Source: Antrodiella citrinella (lineage: Eukaryota > Basidiomycota > Agaricomycetes > Polyporales > Steccherinaceae). From it: a DNA stretch of 64,000 nucleotides. The stretch is from contig SGPM01000130.1 of the NCBI GenBank assembly GCA_004802725.1, positions 1 through 64,000 on the forward strand. Reading direction: 5' to 3'. Under the pieces are notes generated by a model, which was given only the letters and a program-made list of their open reading frames with translations, was not told the origin of the DNA and did no database searches. Made by a program: the position numbers and the translations under genes. This document shows, one piece after another, positions 1-12,592 of the stretch. The first letter of the stretch is position 1. Every line of letters begins with the position of its first letter.

Positions 1-50
1 CCCTCGGACCCCCATCGGACCCTCATCGGACATTCTCGGACCTATTTCGG
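1..50. repeat. Degenerate short tandem repeat, period about 10-11 nt
   Basis: Four to five imperfect copies of a YTCGGACC-like unit follow each other (at about 3, 14, 25, 35 and 46). The array may continue to the left of the window. From 51 to about 300 I see no gene; short ORFs there have no recognisable content. Confidence 0.5.
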
Positions 51-299
51 GCCTCTCCCTTACACTCCTTTCTACGTTCGAGTACCTCGGCCTACCTCTA
101 CGACTCCTCCCCAAACGCCCTTACGTGGTACCCCTCTGCCAGGAGTTCTCCCATTGTTGGGTGTGTTCTCCCGCGCTTAGGAGCCCGTCCGGTGCATCAA
201 CGACGCGTGCAACGATGACGGTGACGGAACAGCACCGTATTAATATTATCGGCGCCAATGCATTCATTACGGCAAATGCCGTTGCGGGTCTCTCTCCGC

Positions 300-2330
300 C
301 CACTGCAGTACTTGTACATTCTTGAGTGTCTAATCATCCACAAAGCTTCGACCTTTCGGACTGTATTGATCTCAGGTGGACAGTCTATAATCCATCACGC
401 TGGGCTCTCCGCAGTCCCAAACCTTGACTACCTCAAGACCGACTGTATGTTGATCAATACAGCGAGCGACGCTGAGTATGGTACCTGTCCACGGCGTACC
501 CCAATTTCTTGAAATCTGACAGAGTCCGTTCACGACTGTTCAGGAGTACCTATATACGCCTTGTCAACCCATTTCCGTTTTTGCTACATCGATCAGGCCA
601 CTTGCCATCATCTATGGGAACATCAGCGGATGAGTAAAATGTATAATGTAGAGCGACGCTCATAGTAATTATAATATCCAGATAGTATTGCGCCAATCGA
701 CCCTCGCCGTAGTTGGGCGGAAGTGGGGCAGGCGCACTCTCAATTACACCATCTGCGGCGTCGGCGTCGGTTGTGCTAGAATGCTGTATCCTCTGTTTGT
801 GCCGAGGCTGAGCGAACGACGTCGGGGAAGAAGAAACTAACTTACGCAGAACAATGCGTGAGGTGGGTTTCATGACCTTCTTGATGTTCGTCAATAACTT
901 CTGACTAGCTTCATCCGTCCAGTTGTGTCTAATCTCACACGAGTGAGACTTAGGGTGCGTCGAAAAGACAGCATGAGAATGTACATGATGTGCTTCATCT
1001 GGGTGTCGACTCGGTCAATAGGTCAAGTAAGGAGGTCGATGAAAGGCAATGCCACCCACATAGTAGATCATATCGCATCCGGGAGCGGGAGATTCATGAA
1101 ATCGATCGGTACGAATCCTACTTTTTCCTCTTTGATGATCTCCGGAGCGTTATCACTCCAGAACGTCTTGCCTTGTTTCATAGTCTCCGGTTAGTCTTGT
1201 AGAACAATGTGAATGTTTGAGTTCAGACGCGCGATATCCAACCTTATGTACCCTACGTATACGCCGCTGCCCAGATCACAGAGGGTAGTGCCAGGTGGAA
1301 GATCTTCACAACTTGAAGGGAATCCAGTACGACGCCATGTCAACCGAATGAGAATTGATGGAAGGGCTGAAGCTGTACTTACCGTGAACCATAGACTTAT
1401 GGACGCTGATGTAACAGACTGTGGAGGAATTGAGCACGATCTGTTCACTCGCTATATTGAAAGTCATTATACCTCGTTGGCGCTCTGTGAGACTTGTTAA
1501 GAGGCTGCAGTAGCTGATCGATGACGCGTCTGTGCCCACCAAATATAAGGCATGCTGATGAGGAAGCACAAGAGTCGATAGCTGCACACAAGCGCCGTTG
1601 ATCGTCTCTTCGGCCTTTTTGAGCTTCCTGTCCACTGCCATGGTGTCAAGCGGATGTGGTTCGACATCGGCAAGGTTAGGAATGGGGTTGAGCCTGGTGT
1701 ATTCCGCCGTGACGTCGTTCACGGACGACGTTATGAGCGCGACTAGATCGTCGAGCTGGCTTGCATGGTACTGTAGAACATCGACTGAGCTTCCAATGTA
1801 GGGATTATAGATAAGACTCACCATACATGTATGCGTTCATAATGTTTAGGTCGATCTGAAGGGGTCTGTTTCTGCTTCTGGGGACTCGCACTGGCAGTGG
1901 GCAGAGTCTGGCAGAGTTGTCTGAAACTAGGATAACACTCAAGCTTCATTCACTGGTCCTTCTTAACCACGCCTTATAACCAGGCTGAGAAACCTGACTG
2001 AGTTTGAAACACACCGCAGATGGGCGAATTTTAGCAGCGCTCAACATTTCTGCATGTTGGCCAAGGAATCTAGCAAGAAAGTGCCGCACCTTGAAGCAAC
2101 TCCGTCGCCGAGGACATATTACCATCAACCATGTTGTACCGACGAGTGGGAAAAACTTGAAACTCCAAGGTTCTGAAGACTCGGGACCCCCCGAGGGAGA
2201 TCAATCCTACCCCTAGAAAGTTGGGATTGGCACGGATATCTGAAGATAGTCATCGACAAAACGCAATCCTACAGGCGGAATCAGTATACATTGCGCGAAA
2301 GTAGGAATGCAGAAGCGAAGGAGGGCTCTC
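300..2330. repeat. Segmental duplicate, copy 1 (partner at 51460-53840)
   Basis: Both copies contain the O-methyltransferase relic and matching flanks. On the left both share CTTCGACCTTTCGGACT and CCGCAGTCCCAAACCTTG. On the right both share a stretch with TCCAAGG.TCTGAAGACT and, further on, TTGCGCGAAA. The two copies lie in the same orientation. Similarity therefore extends beyond the gene, indicating duplication of a segment of about 2-2.4 kb rather than gene family similarity alone. Bases 1825-2578 between the relic and the next gene belong to this duplicate and contain no other gene. Confidence 0.75.
550..1824 (-). pseudogene. O-methyltransferase pseudogene, copy 1 (internal deletion)
   Basis: The reading starts near 1824 with the N-terminal dimerisation helices of basidiomycete SAM-dependent O-methyltransferases (QLDDLVALITSSV, then PIPNLADVEPHPLD and INGACVQLSTLVLP). 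The SAM-binding part is visible as LPPGTTLCDLGSGV at about 1270-1300 and the C-terminal part as LPPNYGEGRLAQYYLDI at about 700. Compared with copy 2 at 51.6-53.4 kb, the winged-helix region and the following exon are missing: the text after IPPQSVTSAS jumps directly to the segment equivalent to SMVHG. The SAM motif is also disturbed by extra residues after LGSG. The C-terminus loses the family pattern and ends early. I read it as a dead gene; expression of a fragment cannot be excluded. Confidence 0.75.
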
Positions 2331-2578
2331 AGGGGGTAGCTGAGATAGTATTTCAAGTGCGCCCCTCGTGACGATGTATATTGACATCCCGATCCTACGA
2401 ATTGGAGTTTGACTCTTCTTGGTTGGCCACGCCGGCAATTTTGTCTGAGATACTGCGAATATATACCTTACCCACTCTTGTTCAGATTGCAGCGGCATGC
2501 AATGCTCTTTCGAACTGCGCCTCCCACGAATCGTCAACCCAACTGCGAGTCAAGAACGGCTGATACACAACTGAAGAG

Positions 2579-5500
2579 TTAGAAGAAATAAGTTACATAC
2601 ATCACTTGATATCGTGACAAACGCTCACCACTTCCACAAGTATCAAAGCGAGGAGGTGTCATGACCCATCCTTCTGCCCTCATCATCCGCACTTTCTCCC
2701 TGCTCATTGCCCATTGAATCTTGCCATTCTGAATGTCAAACGTGTCGACCATCGTCAGAATCTGTACCGTGCCATTCGCTCCCATCTTCCCCTCGAGAAT
2801 GTCCTGTACATTGGCGGCCAACTGGTCTGCAGACTGCGCTCCCGGTTTAAAAAACAAGAGCCCCATGACGGAGATGAACGGGCTGTAAAAGTTGGCCGCC
2901 GTCGTGTACTTGAACAAATGCCTAGGTGCCTCGACGGAGTAAAAAGATATCTCCTCTGGAGACAATGCAAAGCCTACAGGGAAGGTCACAGGGAACGCCA
3001 AGGCCTCATGAGATACAGCAAGAATGTTCTCGAGTTCCGCCTGCCAAGGTCGTAAATTCACCTTCCTGCGAGGGACCTGCTTTGTCCGCTCCGAAGAAGG
3101 TATGGGCAGTGAGCCTAGGTAGGGTGTCGCGCCGGAGTATAGGTTGTCCGATACGATTGCAGTGAGGATACCGGACAGCCAGTGGGCTGGGAAACCGACG
3201 CGGTGCAAGTGTATCAGTAGATCGACGAAGGCCTTGAGGTTGTTCGGGTAGTTTACGCGCTCGATCGGAACATGGGAGGGGGTACCTGGGATCAGAGTAC
3301 AGAACAACATCTTTGCCAACCAATAGTTGAACTCTTCGAAGCTAGCGAGTTCATGAAGGGGGCGAGGTGTTGGTAAACGACGGAGTAAAATCAGGCCCCA
3401 GGGATCTATTTCCATAATTCGGCACCCAAGGAACCGTGGTACGTCTGCTGTGAGAAGAAGCGTGTAACTGCATGAATGGATTATTACCATCGCAGATCTT
3501 CGGTGCATAGTGGGACGAAACGAACTTATAACAGAACTCGTCGCCATTGCGCCACGACCCAGTATTGACCAAACAATTAGCCGCTACAGTAGCATCCGTT
3601 TCATCATCAAGACTAGGGGCTAAATACACTGCAGTGTTCAAAAGACCGTGCGTGTAATCACTGTAGGAGATCAATCAAGTTTGTTAGCTTGTTTATCATG
3701 AGTTGTGAGATTGTGCGAGACATACGGGATGTTGCTGAGCCACATGCATGTGTAGTGCCGCGGAAAATGTACAGGTCTGGAACGATCAGCAACTGAGCCT
3801 CATTCTCGTGAGTTCATGCATAAGATCACCCTGTAAGATTTCAAGCTTGATATGTCCTTGCAATGCCTTGAGACCGTCCACGACTCCGTCGAAAAACGTC
3901 TCGCCGGCGGAGAAAGCTGGGCAATCCTCTTTCACTTGTTTACGAGGTTCCGGTAGTCCGAGCCGCTCACAGGTGAACTGTAAGGCGTCCATGATGGTGA
4001 ACACGTCGAAGTTCATATTGGGATAACCGATATCACGTTCAATCACGGCATCCTACAGAAGTCTCAAAGCCCATTAGCGAACTTGTGTATCGTAGAATAG
4101 AAGGGGAGTAATAGTTACAAACACAGAAGAATTCGGCTTCCATTCGTTCAAATCGTGGTCCTTAGCCTGTTCGAACGGCTACGGTTAGGTCATCAAGTGT
4201 TGCGATATGTCCAGTTACGAACCTTCTTAATGGTACTCTTTACAGGTTGCTTTCCATCCCGGAAGGCACTCCAAATCTCGTCGAAATGGTCATGCCTTTT
4301 GCGCAGAACTGCTGGAGGTAAAAATACCCTCATCTGTGCATACCATTGTCTCTCCAAGAGAAAGTTTCTCGGATCCTTCGCAGCTCCGAAATCTTCCGTC
4401 GACTGGGTGACCGCGAATTCCAGAAGAATGCTACGTCCTGTCTGGAGCCATTTAGCACGTTCTTGAGGGTTCTATGGACCCGGGCATAGTCCAAATTCTG
4501 GAGTATTCGGGCCCAAAAGTGCAATCACTTCGTCGTCTGACGCCGCCTCGAGCATTGGACCAATTTTGGTCCTCTCTGAATTTTGGATGGACTCGAGCGC
4601 ACTCTGGCCTGCTGAAGAGGCAGTTAAAATGCCATTCGCATAATCATCTCTCTTATGGTTCTCCAAAATTCCGCGAGTCGTTTTCCTTGTCAACGCAGTG
4701 TCCCAATGTCCAAGAGAACGGAGAAGCGATGGTATGGATTCCTCGACCACATATATCCGAGACGGGAAAATAGGCGGGCTTTGCTGTAGATTTCGGATGG
4801 CAGACTTCACTGTCTCATGGAATCTGAGACTGATATTCAGAATCTGAAGTAAACTAGCACTTTGAAGTATCACTGCTCACCGTTTGTGGCAGTAAGGTGG
4901 GACGACTGCACCAATGACCGTAGCCTTGATTTCCATCGTCGTCTCTTCGTCAAGACCGCCTTGGACTAGCTGATCCAACATCAGAAGGATGCATAAATTA
5001 CGGGCTAACGCAGTCGGATGAATGTCGAGAAGCGTCATATAAACTTGTGTCTTGGCTTTCTTAGCTTTGCTAAGACCTCGATAGGCACGATGTAGACCAA
5101 TAATAGAACCATAAACGTGACGCGCTACACGGACGTCAGCTCGAGCCTACGCCCTATTTTAGTAAACCTGAAACGCACCATCTCCAACACCACCAAATAG
5201 GAAACCTAAATGAGACAATCTTGATAGAGGAAGCGTAGACAGATTGAGTGGGTCACGGTCATGCTCTTTGGGCCCTCAGTCGTCGATGATTGACATTGAC
5301 CGATCTAATCAAGCGATCAGCCTCTGACTACAGCTCAGCAAGAAAAGAGAGCTGACGCAGAAATAGGTCAAGGCAGGATCTCTGTAAAATGGTCAACATT
5401 TGAACATAAACGTGAGAAGGTTTGAGGTACGTACGCTGCTGGTTTGAACATGGGGAGCTCGGAAAGACGTAGCTACGCATCCGGGGCACCTTCAAGAATA

Positions 5501-6047
5501 CTCTTCGTCTCACTGACCACCTTCTTCCAAAGCGTCCATGCATCTGTGAGCTCCTCAGATGCACCTGGCTTGCTTTCTTCGGCTGACAACTTGTCAATCA
5601 CCACGGCGCTGTTCTGTACGGACGCTGCAGATATCTTTCCTTCGCGGACACCATAGCTCAATGCCTTTGCGAGGCGTATGGAGAGACGGGAGGAGAGATT
5701 CGACTGGGCTTCTTGCTTAGTGAGCTTGTTCGTCGCACGGCAAATCGCCTGCAAACATGAAGCATAATCCCCCAGCTCGTACAATGCTGCACTGAGATTT
5801 GACGGATACACGGCTTCAGAAGACGCAGTAGCTTCAGCCTTTGACTCGCATAAGATTTTGGAAAGACGATAGAAAAATGAGGACCAACCTGAGAGTAAAG
5901 CTTCACAGCCCTGCGTGATGAAATCGCGTCGTGAGCAAGTTGCTGACTCCAAATAGTAGTAGTATTCACTTACTCTTGGAATCGTCGCTGCTTAAACTTT
6001 AAGTTTCCAGCTTCTTTCAGTTCGAGAGATCTCTTTCTGTCGGTCAT
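2579..6047 (-). CDS. TPR-like / DUF4470 domain protein
   Basis: The start chosen (ATG at 6047) opens with MTDRKRSLELKEAGNLKFKQ, a TPR-type helix, and is followed by a donor GTAAGT. The next exons give YPSNLSAALYELGDYASCLQ, again TPR-like. The DUF4470 core is clear at about 5000-5200: FLFGGVGDG spliced to ARHVYGSIIGLHRAYRGLSK, then TLLDIHPTALARNLCILLML. This domain is shared with dynein assembly factor 3 proteins. The long C-terminal part (LNTAVYLAP, GSWRNGDEFCYKF, VPWVPNYGNRSLGPDF, LHELASFEEFNYWL, RVGFPAHWLSGIL, GWVMTPPRFD) matches the large form of this family found in mushroom-forming fungi. At least eight exons. The stop at 2579 could be bypassed by a further short intron. Molecular function is unknown; a role in protein complex assembly is inference from DUF4470. 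Confidence 0.82.
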
Positions 6048-6982
6048 GTTGAAGGTTGGATACAACAGATAACACTGCAGCAAGTGGGTGCATGAGCGCA
6101 AACTGCGCAACGACGCCGTCGCCAGTGAGCGACGCAGCGACGGGTCTCAAATAATTGCAATTTCGGCAACGCGTTCGACGCGTCTAGACACTAACTTGAA
6201 CACGTTGATCGCGGCAAATGCCGGGTTTCTGACTGAAAGTGTGTTCGCTGCCAGTGTTTCTGAGTCTGTACCCACCGGACGAACTCGAAAAACGTATCTC
6301 GATACAAAGCTTCAGTCAAGGAATATTGTTCAGTGAGTAAGCATAATAATATGAAATGCACTGCAGTCGCTAAGATAACATCGTATCTAAGTAGTTGCGG
6401 ACGTGGCTCACCAGACGCCACAAGACTAGGATCCTGGATAATCATGTTCACTCTTGGTCTTCGTTCAGGATTATCGTTCGAAATGGACCGGAAAGACATG
6501 TCACAGTACCGTTAACGTTGGTACGATTCTTTAGGTACCCATATAACAGGAAGTACTTATGTGACGTTGCGAACGCGTACGATACGAACAGTGACGTGAG
6601 TTCTGTTTTCGCATCGTGAACGGTATGTGAACTCCAAGCTGACAGGATCCTCTCGACCTCGTAGTTCAGGTAACGATATGACCTGATATGGCATGAGGTA
6701 TTACCCCGCTACTCCGCGCCTTGCCCTAAGTGGGCTCCAGGCGGACCAGCCCTTGATACAGTACCTCCAATATAGTGACCGAGATTAGGGTGTGGGGTGT
6801 GGAATGTCGCGAATCGGTATGTTCCTACTCTCACTGTGTGACGCGAAAACTCACGCCGCGCCCGCAGCTTATGAATCTGGCGACAGTATAAAGTTGCCAG
6901 AGCTTGTTACACAAACTACAGGAGTTGTTTCCTGCTCTTTCACTGGGACTAGTCTTTCCCAGCTAGTTCTCTAACGACCGTC
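6048..6982. other. Intergenic region, no gene recognised
   Basis: Short ORFs on both strands (for example 6191-6499 minus) have no family pattern, no splice-supported extension and no matching neighbour exon. It contains the upstream regions of the DUF4470 gene and of the MFS pseudogene. Confidence 0.5.
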
Positions 6983-7693
6983 ATGAGTTCTACGCCTGCC
7001 GTCTCTGAGCCCATCGTCACGGTGGACTCTAAGATGGATCACGAATCACAAACCACAATATCCAAGGAGCAGGTCGTCGTTCCAGAGCTAGCCACAGAGC
7101 GAGCCCGGAGGTACCGATGAAAGTGGCCGAGTCGGGTGAGTAGCTCCGATGCTCCTCGGGACAATCTCGAGGCTGACAGCCAAATTCGCAGCATCAACAT
7201 GCTGGCTCTGTTCTGTACGTTGGCAGGGATCACGTTTTTCTGCTGGCTAGCTGTGAATAGTCCTGCTGGATTCGTCGTGTGGATATTCTGTTATGGAGGT
7301 GTCAGCGGCACCTACATCACAGTACGTGGCTTCAATTCGTACTCGCTTATCAACAGCCGTTAACATCATGTGTAGCATTTGCCTGCCTGCATAGGACAAC
7401 TGACGACAGACATGTCCAAGTACGGTGCATGAACAGACATATTCTTCGGAATCGTCGGTTTCTCTCGGCACTCGCTGGGCCGCCTATCGCAGGAGGTACG
7501 TGGTGTTGCACAGTCTCTGTACCACAGAAACTAACCGTGAACGTTTGTTGCAGCTATTCTGGACGACGCTCAAGGCAATCCGGCACATTTTGACCATATG
7601 ATCTTCTTCTCCGGTGCTCTGGTCCTCGGTGGGACCGCCCTCTTCTGGGTGGCACGCTTCATCATGCAACCGAAACTCTTCGCCAAGATCTGA
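6983..7693 (+). pseudogene. Collapsed MFS monocarboxylate-transporter-like pseudogene
   Basis: The ATG at 6983 opens a polar N-terminal tail like those of fungal monocarboxylate transporter homologues (MSSTPAVSEPIVTVDSKMDH). At about 7105 the text leaves the family pattern and within about 60 nt resumes in the last third of such transporters: INMLALFCTLAGITFFCWLA, WIFCYGGVSGTY, LPACIGQLTTDMSKYGA, LAGPPIAGG, HMIFFSGALVLGGTALFWVA and the C-terminal end PKLFAKI with stop at 7691-7693. Membrane segments 1 to about 8 are therefore missing. Two further lesions are visible: an in-frame TGA after DMSKYGA where the family has Arg (7434-7436), and two extra bases in GTTTCTCTCGGCACTC near 7459 that shift the frame. 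It cannot make a working transporter. Confidence 0.8.
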
Positions 7694-7842
7694 GTGTAAG
7701 TCTCAATACACACTCAATCCAGATAGTAGTTATTTGCTTCTTGTACCTACTCACAAACGATAGGGTATACTATACTGAGCTCGTACAAAGCCATAGATCA
7801 CATCCTAGACGCACGTGAACGATTAAACACCGTACATGCTGG

Positions 7843-9296
7843 TCACCATTGCGGTTTGAGGCCCAAGTTGTACAGGTTATTCGAGTTCTCAAATAGCGCG
7901 CGTTTAGCAATCCCGATAGCTTGAACCTCAGTCAGTTCGTGTGCTTTGACAGATGCTGACAACACCTGGGATGACGGTGGTCAGAACAACAACAAAGGCG
8001 AGAGCGGGCGTTGGACGACGTACGTCGTAGAGAATCTCACGGGCTTGCAACGTCCCAAGGTAGTATGATTCTGGCCACCAGTGACCATCGGCTGTTGCAC
8101 AAATTAGATCATGACTTCATAAAGTAAATACCTAGCTTACTAGACCATAAAATCTTGTTAGTAGGTGCCAATTCTAGGACCTGTCTCACCACGTTTCTCT
8201 GACCCTCTGCGCTCAGGAATGGGAACACCTCGCCAAAGTCGAGATAGACATTCGGGTATGTCGCCGTAAGGTAACCCGCTTCGCGAGTATAAGGGTAACT
8301 GGAATGAAGAAGTACGAATTTCGTTTGTGGATGTGCTTTGATGATCGGCTGCATGTGTGAGGGAGAGGATAGTTTGAGTGTGATGTCATTGTCGCCGAGG
8401 CCTGTATGGAATTGCACTAGAACGAATAGTGTTAGTTGATTATTCGACGATACGATCTTGAATAACAAACACACCTGGCTTTCCACATTGTCCAGCAATC
8501 CGAAGCGTCGTCAGTACGATCATGTCGTTGATCGGCTTGTCCGCGAGCCTCAGCTTCTTCGTCGTCGCGTATCTCAGCACGATGCCCATAATCGAGCGTT
8601 CGATTTCTTCCCTGTGCGAGGTGACAGCGATGTCCAGACCAGTGCGGTAGCATGCTATTGATTTAAAACCGACAACCTCTGGGTTATTCGCAGCCTCCTG
8701 GATGGCTTCCGTCAGTCGATCAATGAACAGAGTCACGGAATGGGGAGGGGAGACCATTCCGGAGGTGATCATGCCTTCCAGAACACCAACTAACACACTC
8801 TAACAGTGGTCACAATGAGGGCGCATAAGTAAGTACAAGAATCAAAGATCGCACAAGCAAGACTCACTTCCGCTAGAATCTCCACCCTGACGATCCTCTT
8901 TGTCCGGCTCGCTGTGAATCTGTCGTGCCACTTGTACCCCTCTGCAAGTTCGCTCACTCCTCCCAACCCGTCGTCCATCAAGATGCACTGGATCCTCGTA
9001 GGCTCCATGCATCGTACACATAGCTGATCGTAGTCCAGTGACGATCTCGCCGCTTTGACTTCCTCCCATGTCGCTTCTGCGTTGAGACGATAGAGCCGGA
9101 TCAGCTGCGCCATAGCACGATAGCATGCCAGCGTGAAAGGCGCGTTTGTGGTCAGTCCCTGATCTGGATTTGCTTCAGAGACGAGTCCTTCGAACGGGAA
9201 AGCATTTCGGTTGGCGGCGGTCAGGAGTGGGTGAGCGTGGTTGTCGATGGCAGGATAACCAAAGGTGACTCTGGCCAAGTATTCCGTGGTGTTCAT
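7843..9296 (-). CDS. Amidohydrolase-family metal-dependent hydrolase
   Basis: The ATG at 9296 gives MNTTEYLARVTFGYPAIDNH; the AIDNHAHPL segment carries the HxH metal site of TIM-barrel amidohydrolases (amidohydrolase 2 group, as in the N-terminal half of FluG-like proteins). Further exons read SVLVGVLEGMITSG, VVGFKSIACYRTGLDI, VQFHTGLGDNDI, KFVLLHSSYPYTREAGYLTA, YPNVYLDFGEVFPFLS, TDGHWWPESYYLGTLQAREI, where VQFHTGLGD and the HSSYPYTREAG region supply further metal ligands and the D of TDGHWWPE the conserved late Asp. Introns lie at about 8866-8807, 8475-8418, 8148-8098 and 8026-7969. The protein ends NLGLKPQW at 7843. Probably cytosolic as no signal peptide is seen. Substrate unknown; a decarboxylase or lactone hydrolase activity is equally possible in this superfamily. 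Confidence 0.85.
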
Positions 9297-10139
9297 AATG
9301 TTTTTCTGAGCGTATTATCGCTGGTGGAAATCGGGCAGACGGAGGACTCAAGGAGAGTAAGTTTAACGAATCATTGATCTAGCCAGAATAGCGCCGCTGT
9401 GGTTGTGACACTGATAGTAATACTAATACCCGCGGATGTCCGTTTGTTTCAGGAGACATGGCAAAGATGTGGGACGAAAACAAACTGAGCTTTTTCCACC
9501 TGCACATCTGAAGGTTCACGTTGGAACTTGGTGGCTGTGGCGATTTTGGTCAGCTCAGGCTGCCTCCCGGCCATACTCGACCAATCCTCTGCCATCGGTT
9601 CTGAGACTGATCCTCTGCTTACTCGTCTTGGTCCATCGTTATATCTATATCGGCCAACGACGACGGCATCACTGTCTTCGAAATCAGTCGGGGACGGGAA
9701 CAGGCCATACAGCTTGAAGATGAAGCCATCTTGGCGTCCTCTGAATGTAGCGTTACTTTCAACGTGATCTACCAGGTTGCGTCTCAATCCCTATACAATC
9801 TCTACGATAAGCAGACAAGTACCCAAGTTGATCCATATGCATGCTCGAGTCGCGTGGTGGTCGGCCTTTCTCTCATCATGCTTCTGGCAATGTTTCCACC
9901 GTTCGCTCCTTTAGCCTTGTCGCCCGTGTCACCGATGCCATCCATACAAAATAGTCACCGAGTCCATCAGTACTTGACGTTAGTGACACTGCCATGGGCC
10001 CTGTCAGAATTCGCTACTGCTTTATCCTCATGCCCCAGTGCACCTATCTCCGGGTGTCCTAGTTCGTGTGAGTACATTCTACTTCTTTCGGCGCATCTGT
10101 CTTATCACGACTTCTCCCTCAGTAGATGTGTGCGGTCTT
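9297..10139. other. Intergenic region with one low-support ORF (9449-9787, minus)
   Basis: The minus ORF of 112 residues has a plausible composition (FKLYGLFPSPTDFED, MAEDWSSMAGRQPELTKI) and could be a terminal exon of an unrecognised gene, but I find no upstream exon with family content. The plus ORF 9731-10243 overlaps the polyamine oxidase start in another frame and is not supported. Confidence 0.3.
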
Positions 10140-10146
10140 TATATAG
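10140..10146 (+). promoter_or_regulatory. TATA-like box of the polyamine oxidase gene
   Basis: TATATAG lies 46 bp upstream of the chosen ATG at 10192, implying a short 5' leader. Inference from position only. Confidence 0.35.
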
Positions 10147-10191
10147 TGTCAGAGCTTGTGTACGGTGTACTTGTTCTATATCCTGCCCGTC

Positions 10192-12104
10192 ATGCGACCC
10201 CACTCGTGGCTATATGTCGCTCTCTTCCTCCCTCTTGCACTAGCTATGACGGTGGACAGACAACTAGAAGAAAGGGCTACCCGAAAGGACGCTACGGTAC
10301 TCATTCTAGGTGGAGGTGTTGCAGGCGTGATCGCTGCACGTACATTCCATGAACAAGGTATCGACTTCAAAATCGTGGAAGCGTTGCCACAGCTTGGCGG
10401 TCGAATGCAGTCCTTCCCCTTCGGTGCTGAAGGCAACCAACGCGTCTTAGAGCTTGGTCCGAACTGGGTGCAGGGAACAGAAACACCAGGTGGGCCAGAG
10501 AATCCAATATGGGGTCTTGTGAAGAAACATGGTGTGAAGACACAAGACAATGACTGGACGAGTAGCATCAGTGAGTAACCCCCGATATGTGATCTGTACT
10601 GTGCGCTGATATCGTCTCGACCTGTCTTCTTCTAGCGACGTACGACTTCACAGGCGAGGTCAACTACCTGGACCTCTTCGATGCCTCCATCGACCAGTTC
10701 ACAAACCTCACTATCGCCGCCGGAGAACGAGTCAGCGGAAACCTCGTTGACTTGTCCTCTCGCTCAGGATACTCTCTCGTCAGCGCGAAGCCTAAAACGC
10801 CGCAAGCTGCAGCATGCGAATACTATCAGCTGGACTGGGAGACAGGTGGGTCTTGTCATGGCTAGGACACGCTTATCCAAAAGTAATGTACGGTACTTAG
10901 CCGGAAGTCCTGAAGTCTCTTCCATGATAGCAACATCCTGGGTAGCGTCCATTGTAAATTTTGTGGTTCTGCTGACTGACATTGACATCTGTCCCAGGCC
11001 GATAATTTTACGTATGATCCAGACTTTGGCGGATTTGGGGACGACAATGCGATGTCCATAGACCAACGCGGTTTTCACACCTTCATCCAGGCCGAGGCGG
11101 ACACATTTATGAAGTCTTCGCAGCTATTGCTAAATTCTACTGTGTCTAACATCCAGTATAACACGTCGGGTGTGCAAGTTACCTTGGTCGGAGGGAAGAA
11201 ATTGACCGCGGATTACGCGCTGGTCACTTTTAGCGTCGGGGTCCTGCAAAATGACGACGTTGTTTGGGAGCCTGAGCTGCCTGATTGGAAGCAGGAGGCA
11301 ATTCAAAGCATGACGATGGTGTGTCCCGCTAGCGATGAACTGCGTTCTGTTTCTTCATTGGAACGCTTGATTTGACCAGGAAACATACACCAAAGTCTTC
11401 TTCCAGTTTGACCAAAACTTCTGGTTCAACACTGAGGTCAGCCCTCTCGGAAAGCTCCCTCATTATACGCCCTGACGCTCTGACGCTTGTAGATGGCCTT
11501 GTACGCGGATCTAGAACGCGGTCGATATCCCGTATGGCAAAGCATGGACCACCCAAAGTTCTTCCCAGGTTCCGGCATCGTCTTCGTAACAGTCACAGTA
11601 CGTCTAGACTTCCTCTTTACTGAAAGCATCACTAACACAATACGTCCACAGGGAGACTTCTCAATCCGCATCGAATCGCTCCCCGACGCCCAAGTCCAAT
11701 CCGAAGTTCTTGGCGTCCTTCAAGCTATGTTCCCCAACATCACCATCCCAACCCCAACGGCGTTCCACTTCCCGAGATGGCATGCGAACCCGCTTTTCCG
11801 TGGGTCCTACTCGAATTGGCCGCCGAGCTTCAGTAGTGGGCATCATCAGAATCTGAAGGCGACCGTTGCGCAGAGTTTGTGGTTTGCGGAAGAAGCTACG
11901 AGTCAGAAGTACTTTGGTGAGTTTCTGTCGTTGAACCAACTCCGGAAACGAGCTCATGCGACCTGTGCTGCAGGATTTTTGCAAGGCGCATATTTTGAAG
12001 GGAATGAAGTGGCTTCGGCCATGGCAAAATGCATACAAAACAAAGGATGCGTCGAGCTCCAGGACGTAGCAGATGTGTCAAATGCACAACCGTACCAGAT
12101 ATAG
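10192..12104 (+). CDS. Secreted FAD-dependent polyamine oxidase (flavin amine oxidase)
   Basis: Oxidises polyamines or other amines using FAD, releasing hydrogen peroxide. The start at 10192 gives a signal peptide (MRPHSWLYVALFLPLALA). The dinucleotide-binding motif is VLILGGGVAGVIAA, followed by KIVEALPQLGGRM and the substrate-side ELGPNWVQG. Eight exons fit splice signals and phase: 10192-10570, 10636-10845, 10901-10941, 10998-11318, 11380-11436, 11493-11597, 11652-11916, 11974-12104, giving 502 residues. A 41-nt exon (PEVSSMIATSW) is needed to keep the frame. Later family segments include DPDFGGFGDDNAMSIDQRGF, ALVTFSVGVLQ and FPRWHANPLFRGSYSNWPPS. Near the C-terminus, GFLQGAYFEGNEVASAMAKC corresponds to the usual conserved end (GYLQGAY.EG), so the flavin domain is complete. 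Extracellular location is inferred from the signal peptide. Confidence 0.9.
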
Positions 12105-12592
12105 ATCTGGATGGTGTAAATCATTCCTGTACATCGCCAGCCGATAACCATTCCAAGTCAAATAACTTCTAGCTCTCGATCGTCGATCAAAGTACGGCAC
12201 TTGCCGAATAGGATCGCCTCTCGTGTCAGAGTGCATCTCCAGCGATTCTGGTCCCAAGTTTAGTCGATACAGGTGTACATGCATTGTAAGGGAAGACGAC
12301 AGCAAGTGGTCATGACTGCATACATGAGCAGACACCACACCGAAACCAAGTACATCGTTGAACGGTCATTACAATCCAGACTGTTCAAGTCCCGTCACCC
12401 GAGCTTGTGACTAGCTGTAGAACACCAGTCGGCCATGTCAGCCTCGTCAGCCTCCCCGCACGAGAATATGGGCACCAGCGCACCGCACTTCACTCTTTTC
12501 TTCGTTTCGTATCATCTCAAGTATCCCATCCCGTTCCTCACACCCATCTCAGCTTTTCTTTCATCGCCTCAAGCATCCCCAGCCTCATCAAC

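Noticed and set aside
1..50. Telomere or CRISPR-like array at the window start
   Set aside because: The unit is about 10 nt, irregular and not TTAGGG-like; there are no spacers.
9731..10243. 170-residue plus ORF before the polyamine oxidase
   Set aside because: Ser/Cys-rich text typical of a non-coding frame; it overlaps the true start and signal peptide of the oxidase in another frame.
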